DNA of 64,000 nucleotides from Bacteroidota bacterium (GTDB taxonomy: Bacteria > Bacteroidota > Bacteroidia > Bacteroidales > JAGONC01), in the NCBI GenBank assembly GCA_026391695.1, contig JAPLDP010000037.1:1-64000 (forward strand), given 5' to 3'. Shown piece after piece: positions 44,401-55,167 of this stretch; positions within the stretch are counted from its first letter, which is position 1, and every line of letters begins with the position of its first letter. The position numbers were made by a program, and so were the translations under genes. The notes beneath the pieces are model-generated. The model worked only from the letters and a program-made list of their open reading frames with translations. It was not told the DNA's origin and did no database searches.

Positions 44401-46651
44401 TTCCTGCTATATGGTTAATTGTGATGGACCCGCAACTAAAAGTTCCAAAGCTCAGCACATTGCCATACGCTGTACCCAAACTATTAATGGCATAAGCCCT
44501 TACATAATAAATGGTGTTTGTGTCTAATCCTGAAATAGAACTGATAAAAGTTCCCGTGCCACTGCTATCGGTAGTATGGTTATCTGAAATTGTTGGATTA
44601 ATTATAGTACTCCAGCAAACGCCTCTTGCAGTTACTGTTGAATCTCCGGCACTAGTTACATTTCCCCCACCAGTTGCAGAAGTATAAGTGATGTTGGAAA
44701 CTGGGGAGGTGGTGACCGTAGGGATTGACGAAAAGGTAGTCGCATTTGCAGTCACCCCTGTCGAATAGGTGGTATCGGTTATCACCGACCAGGCCATGTA
44801 ATAATAGGTTGTAATGGGACTCAAGACAGTATGATTTAAAAACGTATTGGATCCATTATACAGAACATTTCCCCCACCGGGTATAGTGTCTCCCGACGCA
44901 TAGGTGTTTCCGGTTACCGGTATTCCAAAGGCTGAGGTAAGACTAAAGGCCACCATGACAGAGTCATTGGAGGGATTTTTTATCCAGCTTAAATTAATTT
45001 GACTTGAACTAACCGCAGTGGCGGTGAAATTGACCGGATGAACGGTATCGCAAGCAATAAAACAAACAGTGATCTCATTCGTGCTCATATTTTCTGTAAT
45101 GCCGAGTAAGGGTTTATCTGTATTCGCTCCTGCCCATGATTTTGAATTTGGCATAGTACCATCCGAAAAGGTCGTTTTACTTTCTGTTCCGGGCCAGGGG
45201 CAGCCCCCTGTGTTAATATTGGATGAGAAGCTAGGCATGACACCATTAGCTGTATTTGCTATGGCCGACATCGGAAACATGCCCTGATGGGAATTGGCAT
45301 TTATATCATTCGTATTCGTATGGGCGGCAATATAATTGCCATCTATATGATAGATCATCAAACCATGCCCGGGTAATCCTGCGTCAAAGCCGGTCTGCTG
45401 GCGATTCTCACAAAGGAAATATTCATTGGTTGTGGTGGTATTATATCTGAAAACATCCGGATAAAGCCGTGCGTCACGAAGCAAACTGATCTGTTCGGTT
45501 GTTAATATGGTCGGATTTGTCCATGTAAAAAAATCCTTTATCCAGGCGTTGGGATGGGCAGGTTGGCTTCCGCTGGCGCCATTCCAGCTACCATGTGCCA
45601 TCACATCCCAGTTTCCGGTTCCGTCGTATTGTCCAAAGTTTCCATAATCCGTATCATAAAAATCGGGAGAACCAAGATTATGACCGAACTCATGACAAAT
45701 AACTCCAATAGTCGTCATGTTGGTGGGACCATTCTTTTCGGGCATGGTGGTATAATCCAGCACCTGCACCCCATCAAAAGTACGTTGTGCGACAGTATAT
45801 CCCGCTGATGATAAATCCCAGCTGTGCGACCAGATATCATTAATATTTCCCGATTCTTCCTGCCCCCGGCCCTGGTGAATAATGGCCACCCCGTCGACGA
45901 TGCCATCGCTGTTGTTATCAAATTCGGCAAAATTCACAGCAGCCTGAACGTCAGCAGCTACTACTGCATCATAAGCGAATTCGCCCCATTTGGCCTGAGG
46001 GCCATAGTAATCGTGTGTTTGTGGCAGGTTCACCCAGATCGTGACGGTGGTGTTAACCGTTAATTGACCATAGGATACTTCAAGATAGTAATCGCGGAAA
46101 CTACCCGTTCCGTTGTAATTAACCTGGTTCATTAAACTGTCGAAATCGGCTTGTGAATAAGTTGTGGTGGTATTTGAGAAATTTGCCAGGATCTGTAGTA
46201 GTTTTCGCGTACCCGTTGTTGGAAAACCTCCAACCATTGGAGCCATTGGTGACATTATATTCTTATTTACCTGCCACTGCTTCATTTCGTTTACTTGAGT
46301 CTCACTAAAAAATAAACCTTTTCTTATTCCCCTTAAAAATTTTTGCTCTGATTGACTTCGTTGGCCATCATTATGAGCCTGAATACCTGAAAATCCCAGA
46401 TTGCCGGTACTATCCGGGGAAGCATATTCATAAAACCCTTGTTTATTGCTCAATATCGTGTACCCGTCAAGAGTGGTTGCCCAGTGAATGCATTCATCCC
46501 CTTTTAACAGTAGAATAAGTGAAGTGCCATCGGGTTGGGTGTATTCAACCCTGGCAGGATTTGCGGTTACTGCGTCACCATGTTTCGGTAGTAAAGTAAA
46601 ACATATTAGAACAATTGTGATTGTTAATATGTTTAGCTTATAACCTTCCAT
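39656..46651 (-). CDS. Giant secreted M6-family metalloprotease with FN-like, four FISUMP, Ig-like and T9SS type A domains
   Basis: About 2331 residues. A signal peptide (LNILTITIVLICFTLL) is followed by a propeptide and the M6 (immune inhibitor A-like) domain. The zinc signature HEFGHNLGSPD (HExxHxxGxxD, about residues 320-330 from ATG 46651) is complete. An FN3 module precedes an alternating series of ARGVCWST FN-like modules and FISUMP domains (about 43810-44450, 42910-43520, 42000-42610, 40790-41450), with an Ig-like/PKD-type module at about 41755-42000. The end is a T9SS type A sorting domain almost identical to that of the C10 neighbour. The frame opens at 46720, but ATG 46651 (MEGYKL) sits right before the signal helix. 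Probable cell-surface or released protease; the FISUMP modules may bind ligands. Confidence 0.9.
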   Translation of the reverse strand: MEGYKLNILTITIVLICFTLLPKHGDAVTANPARVEYTQPDGTSLILLLKGDECIHWATTLDGYTILSNKQGFYEYASPDSTGNLGFSGIQAHNDGQRSQSEQKFLRGIRKGLFFSETQVNEMKQWQVNKNIMSPMAPMVGGFPTTGTRKLLQILANFSNTTTTYSQADFDSLMNQVNYNGTGSFRDYYLEVSYGQLTVNTTVTIWVNLPQTHDYYGPQAKWGEFAYDAVVAADVQAAVNFAEFDNNSDGIVDGVAIIHQGRGQEESGNINDIWSHSWDLSSAGYTVAQRTFDGVQVLDYTTMPEKNGPTNMTTIGVICHEFGHNLGSPDFYDTDYGNFGQYDGTGNWDVMAHGSWNGASGSQPAHPNAWIKDFFTWTNPTILTTEQISLLRDARLYPDVFRYNTTTTNEYFLCENRQQTGFDAGLPGHGLMIYHIDGNYIAAHTNTNDINANSHQGMFPMSAIANTANGVMPSFSSNINTGGCPWPGTESKTTFSDGTMPNSKSWAGANTDKPLLGITENMSTNEITVCFIACDTVHPVNFTATAVSSSQINLSWIKNPSNDSVMVAFSLTSAFGIPVTGNTYASGDTIPGGGNVLYNGSNTFLNHTVLSPITTYYYMAWSVITDTTYSTGVTANATTFSSIPTVTTSPVSNITYTSATGGGNVTSAGDSTVTARGVCWSTIINPTISDNHTTDSSGTGTFISSISGLDTNTIYYVRAYAINSLGTAYGNVLSFGTFSCGSITINHIAGTVAPVTKTVTYYTVTNISGEPLKCWITSNLGADHEATSVDDATEASAGWYWQFNRKQGYMHDGTTLTPNIFWIIPINEPFDWQAQNDPCVLELGIRSGWRIPTFTEWYNVDVDGSWTNWNGPWNSGLKLHAAGYINICPVLLRDLGVYGVYWSGMQYSESTGDHLIFTSESCNTFRNDKRFGNTIRCLDDYDTSFTIPWVTTNLVCSITHTSAISEGSVIYDGGVTVTVRGVCWNTSPYPTISNSKTIDGSGIGTFTSTITGLDTNTIYYFRAYATNIVGTSYGNDVIFTTLPRPCPGVPTVTYEENTYNTVQIGQQCWLIENLNIGEMIPESQAQSDNDTIEKYCNGNLESNCDVYGGLYQWDELMQYVTTQGVQGICPIGWHIPSYEDFTLLTDNLGGLSDAGGKMKEMGLNHWAWPNIGATNSSGFTAIAGGFLSDPGLFVPPTFQACFWPSSENVTTNAWSLYLNYGNNNALIYDYWEKTRALSVRCVMNAPNYPTVTTNNVMNISQTNAVSGGNVIEDGGFIVTERGVCWSTSSNPTIYDNHTIDEAQTGEFLSNISGLTKGTIYFLRAYATNSVGTAYGNKVKFASLLSPDECGNTITYEGKTYNTIQIGIQCWFKENLNIGTQIDTKINQTNNGIIEKYCYNNLETNCTVYGGLYQWNEMMQYATTEEIQGICPTGWHIPSNTEWWNLSNYLGSFFVVGGLLKETGFEHWLTPNTGATNSSGFNAIPGGLYEKQYSLFTYLTTYAHFWSSSEYDTANAKGWYLQYNSNRISWSNFWVKSYGFSVRCLKDSCDYVGISIVASANPVCEGTSVTFTATPTNGGTTPSYQWKVNGTYVGTDNPIYTYTPAANDVITCVLTSSDTLCITGNPATSNEYNSIAITTSSTLTTTVVSYIGQTTATSGGEVMNDGCVAVMARGVCWSTLQNPTVEDDHTADGNGTGVFVSNLTGLTLNTLYYVRAYSTDSVGTAYGNEMSFSTSFFGTCGYFTIIHVADTIAPVDKTVTYGTVTNIPGEPSKCWITSNLGADHQATSVDDATEASAGWYWQFNRKQGYKHDGTNRTPNSVWITSINENLDWQAANDPCTLELGSGWRIPTSTEWTNVDAIGNWTDWNDPWNSGLKLHAAGILVDGNGWLVERGGTGFYWSSVQGSANHGGYLFFWSGDSYIVNNQDKAYGCSLRCLKDTCALPSEQVINIQSGWGGISSYVDAVNDSVTVLFEPIISDLTILMSMSQLYWPGQGINTIGTWNTHQGYKIKVNNTVQVTFSGEPDANKTLDLNSGWSIIPVLNNDLVDASQLFDPLGDTLIIVKEIAGIKLYWPGQSIYTLVNLEPGKAYMVATNAACSVTFPAYVSNPYKTVSAGEVFVNVTPWNDALPSPNSHTIAIDKSLLSQCKPGDVIGVFNNSGLCCGMISLGDLQSNTAITAFGDDNTTGITDGFVEDEIMSFRLYRPGIPEEFHVFVTYDQLLPDKEFFTTNGLSKIAGINLVPTSSDLSGIEDCLTIYPNPTGGIIYLTNHCLLGEVDIKIYNDHGQLVMDDHISYTTLHKTYQIDLTGLRKGVYVVKLTGIDFVGFKKVVKY

Positions 46652-46662
46652 CAATCTTTGAT

Positions 46663-46795
46663 ATTTAGCCTGAATCATTTCTAAAAAAACGGAAAGGTTT
46701 GTTATGTCATTGATATTCACTATCTTTGATATATTAAAACTTTCAGACTAACTTTTCTATGAGTAAAGATACAAAAAACTTTAATATTTGCCTCG
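46663..46795 (-). promoter_or_regulatory. Leader/promoter block of the M6 gene, duplicated at 39393-39525
   Basis: The 51-nt core identical in both copies lies at 46677-46727, ending 26 nt upstream of ATG 46651. The upstream part reaches to within 3 bp of the end of the TlpA-like gene. On the - strand it shows TTTTTTGTAT, TTTACTCATAGAAAAG and TTAGTCTG. Confidence 0.7.
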
Positions 46796-46797
46796 CT

Positions 46798-48249
46798 TTA
46801 TTTTATGGCAGTCATTAATTCATTCAGGGTATTTGGCATTGCAATAATATCCTTAGTTTTTGTATCAAGTACAATCATAACCGGAGTTGCAAGAATAAAA
46901 TAATTATTGGCTACTTTGCTGCGAACACCTTCTGCTGCCCGTAAGTGTTTCCAGCCGTCTAATCTCCCGATTTTTTGCTCCCAAACCTTAATTTCTGTCT
47001 CCGTTTCATCAAGGCTTATAGCTACAACCGATATTTTCTGTGTATTACCTGATTGCTGTTGCCAGGGGAATATAGCATCTGCTGTTTCTACACAATGACT
47101 GCAATCGGCTGACCAAAACAATATCAGTATATAGGGTGAGGATGGGTTAAAATCATTCAGCTTGAAAAGGTTCCCGGATGTGTCCTTTAGTTCAATGTTT
47201 GGAGCCTTGCTTCCTTTCACCAGTGTTTCCATTCCTTTCAGCCTACGCTCTATCTCCATTCTTTTGGAAGTACGACAATTGGGATCGTTCAGATACGGTT
47301 CCAATGCTTTCATTCCTGCCGGTATGCTGTTGGTTTCGTAGCCCCTGTAGAAATAATCCACCATCCAGCCATAAACCAGCGGATGTCCTTGTCTGGCTTT
47401 CTGAATAGCAGCTCTGCCTGCTTCAGGAAATAAGGAATCACGCAAAGCAGCGGTAGTGGATAACTGGCCATACAGGTTGACATAATTGTCCATCCATTTG
47501 TTCAGATCGGACGTTTTAATTATTAATGAGTCATTAAAATCCACGCCGTCAAAATAGTGGTTTATCAGGCTTTTGATCCGGTCGGTTTCGGTGCCTTTCC
47601 ATGGTATTTGCGGCACATATTGAAAACCATACAGATTGCTTACAAAGAGCGCTTTATCCTGTTGGGCGCGGGTTGTCAGCCATTGGTTGTAAGTTTGCCG
47701 CCTCTGTTCATATTCATTGATACCTTGCTGGTAAAACTTTGATTCTGTATCATCATAGTTCATTAAAAAATTCTGCAACAAGGCTAATTTTTCTTTTTGC
47801 CTGCCATTTTCTTTTGAGAATTGGATAAATGTTGCGTTTTCTCTTTCGTCTCGTTGAAACCAGGTGCTATCGGCGTTATTGCAATATACTGGACTTACCC
47901 ATAGTTCCAAATCCTGATCATTGATAAAAATATACTTCTCTGAAGGATAAGGAGTACTTGCATCTGTTTCTTTGTAATCGAACCGCAAAACAAACTCTCC
48001 GGGCAGGTATTCTTTAGAAACAGAAAGTTTGGTTGTTTCGCCATTTTTTATGCCCTGCACCTCTGCAATGGGCTTAAAGGTTTGAGAAACCGACAGGGCC
48101 AAAAGGCTTATTTTGCTATCGTATACACCACGAAGATGAATGGTAATAGCGACATCCCGGACTTGCGCGTACAGATTAAACGGTAAAGACAGCCCTAATA
48201 AAACGGTAATGACAGGTAAAAATCCTACTCCTGTAAAATGCTTATTCAT
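46798..48249 (-). CDS. TlpA-like thioredoxin-domain protein, periplasmic
   Basis: 483 residues. A signal peptide (about 1-28, ending LYAQ) is followed by a ~300-residue helical region of the kind found N-terminal to TlpA domains in Bacteroidota (DUF4369/DUF5106-like pattern), then a thioredoxin fold from about 345. The redox motif is FWSADCSHC (CxxC = CSHC) with the cis-Pro loop ATPVMIVLD. Predicted disulfide oxidoreductase in the periplasm, perhaps aiding folding of Cys-rich secreted proteins or stress response. It lies upstream of the M6 peptidase gene on the same strand with a 146-bp gap containing that gene's own leader block. Target unknown. Confidence 0.85.
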   Translation of the reverse strand: MNKHFTGVGFLPVITVLLGLSLPFNLYAQVRDVAITIHLRGVYDSKISLLALSVSQTFKPIAEVQGIKNGETTKLSVSKEYLPGEFVLRFDYKETDASTPYPSEKYIFINDQDLELWVSPVYCNNADSTWFQRDERENATFIQFSKENGRQKEKLALLQNFLMNYDDTESKFYQQGINEYEQRRQTYNQWLTTRAQQDKALFVSNLYGFQYVPQIPWKGTETDRIKSLINHYFDGVDFNDSLIIKTSDLNKWMDNYVNLYGQLSTTAALRDSLFPEAGRAAIQKARQGHPLVYGWMVDYFYRGYETNSIPAGMKALEPYLNDPNCRTSKRMEIERRLKGMETLVKGSKAPNIELKDTSGNLFKLNDFNPSSPYILILFWSADCSHCVETADAIFPWQQQSGNTQKISVVAISLDETETEIKVWEQKIGRLDGWKHLRAAEGVRSKVANNYFILATPVMIVLDTKTKDIIAMPNTLNELMTAIK

Positions 48250-48363
48250 ATTTGCTGTTTCCCGGATGTAAATATAACTATTTCAATTGACAGTCTTTCA
48301 GGCAGGCTAAATAATATTTTGATGTGCTGGTGATTGAGTAGTGTAGTTCTGAAATTAATGATT

Positions 48364-48517
48364 GGGCCCACTCCGAAAAGTATGCATTTTGGACTAAAGT
48401 CCGGTAACTAGCTGGTTATCAATTACCACGGCCTTAAGGCCGTGGTAATGCAAAGTGGTAGTATATAGGGCTTTAGCCCCATATTGGTTTTTGATAACCA
48501 CATTTCGGAGGGGACTC
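48364..48517. repeat. Nested foldback element with perfect 28-bp palindrome
   Basis: Outer inverted ends GGGCCCACTCCGAAAAG and GAGTCCCCTCCGAAATG (13 of 17 match), an inner GGTTATCA / TGATAACC pair, and a core palindrome ATTACCACGGCCTT / AAGGCCGTGGTAAT (48422-48449). GGGCTTTAGCCCC also occurs. The layout resembles that at 5892-6112 with different arm sequences. Confidence 0.75.
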
Positions 48518-48790
48518 AAGATTTGTTTCATAGATGCAAACATACCCAGCAGATGCTTATGTTTAATATCTTTAAGTTCGAAGGTTATTTCACCTTCTAC
48601 TTCGAATGTTCGATATTGGATATTCAAGGAGTGGGTGCCCCGCCTGCAAACCCTAAGGCCTTTAAAAAAGAAATATGCTGAAAAAGTCGCTTATGCGATG
48701 GTTGAAATTCTTTGTAATGATGCTTCCGCCACCTTCGTTAGAAGAAATGATTAATTAACCGGGGAAAGGTTAAAAAATATTTATTTACCA

Positions 48791-48866
48791 GTTATGGTGG
48801 AGCAACCTAGGGAAGCGGACTGAGGAGCGCAGCGACGAGGGAGCTTCCCAGTTGCGAAACCATAAC
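48791..48866. repeat. Long imperfect hairpin with GAGCGCAGCGAC apex
   Basis: Three stem blocks pair in order: GTTATGGT/ACCATAAC, GCAAC/GTTGC and GGGAAGC/GCTTCCC. The apex CTGAGGAGCGCAGCGACGAGG resembles the GAACGMAGTGAA loops at 22937-22948 and 22979-22990. It lies 72 bp after the yidC stop, so it may be a transcript end. Confidence 0.75.
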
Positions 48867-48937
48867 GAGGCCTTGCGGCCCGAGCATAAAAAAAACTGAC
48901 GTCATCAGATGACATCGAGTAAGAACGATATCAACAA

Positions 48938-50887
48938 CTACTTACGTCTTCCAGGATTATACCCGCGGCTTTTAGCCATATCTTCAAGCCTCTTCTGAAA
49001 ACTGGACTTTTTTACAGGTTTCTTTTTGTTTTCCTGTATTTTGGCATGTATCTTTTCTTCATTGACGAAGTTTCGGAAGAGATACATTTGTACGAAAGTA
49101 AAGATATTAGCCAACAGATAATAATAACTCAGTGCGGAAGCATAGCTATTAAAGAAACCCAGAAACATGACAGGCATCATATACATCATTACTTTCATTC
49201 CTGGTATTTGTTGCTGGCCTGATGACATCATCTTATCATTTAAGCGTGTATATATAATGGTAGATATTGTCATCAGAAGACAGAAAAGGCTGACATGATC
49301 TCCATAAAAAGGAATGGTAAAAGGAAGATTCAGAATTGAGTCATAAGATGAAAGATCTTTAGCCCAAAGGAATGGTTGCTGTCTCAGTTCAATAGAAGCC
49401 GGAAAGAACCGGAACATAGCCACCAGGATGGGAAATTGTAAAAGCATAGGTATGCAGCCTGCCATGGGATTGACACCCGCTTGTTTATAGAACGCCATGG
49501 TAGCCTGCTGCTTCTTCATGGCATCCTCTTTCTTGGGAAATTTCTTACTAATTTCTTCTATCTCGGGTTTCAGAACCCTCATTTTAGCGGTGGAAATATA
49601 TGTTTTAAACGCGATTGGTAAGAGGACTATCTTTAACAATATGGTCAGAATCAGGATAATTATCCCATAATTCCAGCCGAATTGGCTAAGGAAGTCGAAA
49701 ACGGGAATCACAGCGTAGCGGTTTATCCATGCCAGAAAGAAAAAACTCCATCCTAAAGGAATTTGACGTTCAAGATCCAGATTAGTTTTCCTCAAAATAT
49801 TATATTTCAAAGGGCCAAAATATAATAACATTGGTACGCTTATCCTTGCTGATTTGCTGTAAGGAACTCCAATCTCAGCCACACCTGAGCGGTCATAACG
49901 TCCTCCTTTACTTTTATCAACAAGTACTTTTATATCAGCATTGTTAAAATAATCATCAGCAACCAATGTTGAACAGAAAAATCTTTGCTTAAAGGATATC
50001 CATTTGACTCTTGTTGTTAATGACTTTTCATCATCCTTGGATTCTGAAAGATATTTAACCTCATCGTTGTAAAACTTGTAATATATGGTAGACCCATTAA
50101 ATCTATCCACTGATTTTTCCTGACGAAGCATCTGGGTATGCCACGAAAAGTTAAGAGAGTTAGTATTTGATGCGATCACATCTTCAAGTCCAATAAAATT
50201 GACTTTGAATCCAACAATGTATTTGTCGCCTGTGAAGGTATAAACGTATTCAATATATTGGTTTGGGTTAAAAGAATTATCAGCCAGGTTAGTGAAAAGC
50301 CGTAAAGATATTTCCAGTGAATCTGCCCCTTTGATGATCATTGACGAATTATTCCCCTTGGTAACGCCTGGAAAAACAGGCTGGAAATATAATTCATTCG
50401 TATTGATCAGACGGTTATTGGCAAAAAAAGTGAACCCAAACTTGAGAGAATCCCTGTCATAAAGAATCAATGGTAATGAATCGAAAGTCTTGTAGGCCTT
50501 CAATTCGACAGAAATGATTTTTCCACCCCTGGAGGCAATTTCAACCCGCAAGAGATCGGTTTCGATAAAATAACTCTCATCTTTTAACGCAAACGAATTG
50601 GAAAAGGGGCCTAGTGCATCCAGATCATAATTCGTCTTTGTATTGAGTAAAGCAGCAGGGTTTAATGTTTGGATAGAATCACGGATAGCTTTTTGTTTAG
50701 CAGTTACTGCCTCTTCCTTTGCCTTTGTTATCTGCATGGAATCCAAGGCCTTCTTCTGAACCTGAAAAAGAGAATCTTGTATTCTTCTCCTCTCTTCTAC
50801 TTCCTTCTTTGATGGCGCCATCCAGATACTATAGGCAATCGTCATCCCGAAGATGATTACAAGGCCTATGATGGTATTTCTGTTCAT
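48938..50887 (-). CDS. yidC: Membrane protein insertase YidC
   Basis: About 649 residues. It inserts proteins into the inner membrane, alone or with SecYEG. An N-terminal helix (MNRNTIIGLVIIFGMTIAYS) and charged coiled region (KKEVEERRRIQDSLFQVQKK) are followed by a large periplasmic beta domain (about 100-345). The conserved 60KD_IMP core has five hydrophobic helices (about 360-600), including WNYGIIILILTILLKIVLLP, GCIPMLLQFPILVAMF and LSYYYLLANIFTFVQMYLF. The tail is Lys-rich, which aids ribosome binding. The open frame extends to 50923, but ATG 50887 begins at the canonical MNRNT. It follows pyrG by 78 bp on the same strand. Confidence 0.97.
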   Translation of the reverse strand: MNRNTIIGLVIIFGMTIAYSIWMAPSKKEVEERRRIQDSLFQVQKKALDSMQITKAKEEAVTAKQKAIRDSIQTLNPAALLNTKTNYDLDALGPFSNSFALKDESYFIETDLLRVEIASRGGKIISVELKAYKTFDSLPLILYDRDSLKFGFTFFANNRLINTNELYFQPVFPGVTKGNNSSMIIKGADSLEISLRLFTNLADNSFNPNQYIEYVYTFTGDKYIVGFKVNFIGLEDVIASNTNSLNFSWHTQMLRQEKSVDRFNGSTIYYKFYNDEVKYLSESKDDEKSLTTRVKWISFKQRFFCSTLVADDYFNNADIKVLVDKSKGGRYDRSGVAEIGVPYSKSARISVPMLLYFGPLKYNILRKTNLDLERQIPLGWSFFFLAWINRYAVIPVFDFLSQFGWNYGIIILILTILLKIVLLPIAFKTYISTAKMRVLKPEIEEISKKFPKKEDAMKKQQATMAFYKQAGVNPMAGCIPMLLQFPILVAMFRFFPASIELRQQPFLWAKDLSSYDSILNLPFTIPFYGDHVSLFCLLMTISTIIYTRLNDKMMSSGQQQIPGMKVMMYMMPVMFLGFFNSYASALSYYYLLANIFTFVQMYLFRNFVNEEKIHAKIQENKKKPVKKSSFQKRLEDMAKSRGYNPGRRK

Positions 50888-50965
50888 TAATAAATAAGTG
50901 TAAGGGATTAATATGCCGGGCAAAGATAATTGAAAAGTCCTGAAGAAAAAACTTAAAATATAAGC

Positions 50966-54072
<3,107 letters not shown>

Positions 54073-54113
54073 AGTTCTCAAATTTAAACAAGATCACTAT
54101 ATTAGGATCAGGG

Positions 54114-54121
54114 CAAAAATA
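54114..54121 (-). promoter_or_regulatory. -7 element TATTTTTG for gap-pyrG-yidC
   Basis: CAAAAATA on the + strand reads TATTTTTG on the - strand, an exact TAnnTTTG match in the rpoD-gap intergenic region. The -33 position shows no TTTG, so activation or a weak promoter is possible. Confidence 0.4.
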
Positions 54122-54194
54122 AAAAAAAATAGAATTACCCGCTATATTTTTAAAGGTAATCCCCTAATATTTCAAACATTTTATGAACAGTGTC

Positions 54195-55061
54195 TTATTG
54201 TCCCAGATAGGCTTTAAGGAGGCGGCTTCGGGATGCGTGTTTGAGACGGCGAATAGCTTTTTCTTTGATCTGTCTGACACGTTCACGAGTCAGATCAAAT
54301 TTAGCACCGATTTCTTCGAGTGTCAGTCCGTGGTTCATTCCAATGCCATAGTACAGATTAATAACATCTCTTTCTTTTTCCGAAAGAGTCGACAATGAAC
54401 GTTGAATTTCTTTAGCAAGAGACTCGCGCATGAGTCCACTATCCGTCACAGGTTGTTCTTCATTTATATACATATCCAGGAAATTCACATCCTCATCATG
54501 TGTTAATGGAGCATCTACCGAAATCGTTTTGGTGCTGATTTTCAGCGCTGCATCAATTTTATATGCAGGAATTTCCAGCGATTCAGCAATCTCATTAGCT
54601 GAAGGAATTCGTTCATATTTTTGTTCAAGCCGGGAAGATTCTTTTTTAATTCGGTTCAAAGACCCCACCTGGTTAAGCGGTAGTCGAACTATTCGTGACT
54701 GTTCAGCAATAGCCTGAAGAACAGATTGTCTGATCCACCATACAGCGTAAGAAATAAACTTAAATCCTCGTGTCTCATCAAATCGTTTGGCAGCCTTTAT
54801 CAATCCCAGGTTGCCTTCATTTATAAGATCAGGAAGGCTCAAACCCTGGTTCTGATATTGCTTTGCAACAGAAACAACAAAACGCAGGTTCGCTTTGGCT
54901 AATTTTTCCAAGGCATTCTGATCACCCGTTTTAATCCGACGAGCTAATTCAACTTCCTCCTCAGCTGTAATCATCCCCTCTTTCCCAATATCCTGAAGAT
55001 ATTTATCAAGAGAAGCTGTTTCACGGTTGGTTATTGACTTTGAAATTTTTAACTGTCTCAT
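54195..55061 (-). CDS. rpoD: Primary RNA polymerase sigma factor, Bacteroidota-type
   Basis: 288 residues, short because region 1.1 and the long non-conserved insert are absent, as is usual for Bacteroidota RpoD. Region 1.2 ([23 protein letters not shown]), region 2 ([32 protein letters not shown] with [14 protein letters not shown]), region 3 and region 4 ([30 protein letters not shown]) are intact. It recognises the -33 TTTG / -7 TAnnTTTG promoters found across this window. It reads toward gap on the same strand with a 122-bp gap. Confidence 0.98.
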   Translation of the reverse strand: MRQLKISKSITNRETASLDKYLQDIGKEGMITAEEEVELARRIKTGDQNALEKLAKANLRFVVSVAKQYQNQGLSLPDLINEGNLGLIKAAKRFDETRGFKFISYAVWWIRQSVLQAIAEQSRIVRLPLNQVGSLNRIKKESSRLEQKYERIPSANEIAESLEIPAYKIDAALKISTKTISVDAPLTHDEDVNFLDMYINEEQPVTDSGLMRESLAKEIQRSLSTLSEKERDVINLYYGIGMNHGLTLEEIGAKFDLTRERVRQIKEKAIRRLKHASRSRLLKAYLGQ

Positions 55062-55167
55062 TTACTCCCCTTCAAGGCTATTTTCATCTCAACCTTCAGA
55101 TCATATAAAAATAATTTTTAAATATACAAAGTTTTTATAATAAAAACAATAATATCCTGAAACAAAT

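Larger units (their letters stand above)
48250..48937. other. 688-bp gene-free stretch with two foldback elements
   Basis: The longest stretch without a recognisable gene. It holds the foldback at 48364-48517 and the long hairpin at 48791-48866. Two short frames (48394-48627 on - and 48455-48754 on +) run through the palindromes and match nothing I recognise; a + segment ending at 48754 (KKYAEKVAYAMVEIL) might be a degraded coding remnant. The yidC 3' end is at 48938. Confidence 0.6.

Noticed and set aside
40790-44450. FISUMP (C-type-lectin-like) modules considered as targets of a diversity-generating retroelement
   Set aside because: No reverse transcriptase, accessory gene or template repeat with adenine-specific changes was found in the window; differences between copies are of all types.
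48394-48754. Overlapping short frames as a real gene pair
   Set aside because: Both run through palindromic repeat DNA, have doubtful starts and match no family I know; a degraded remnant cannot be excluded.
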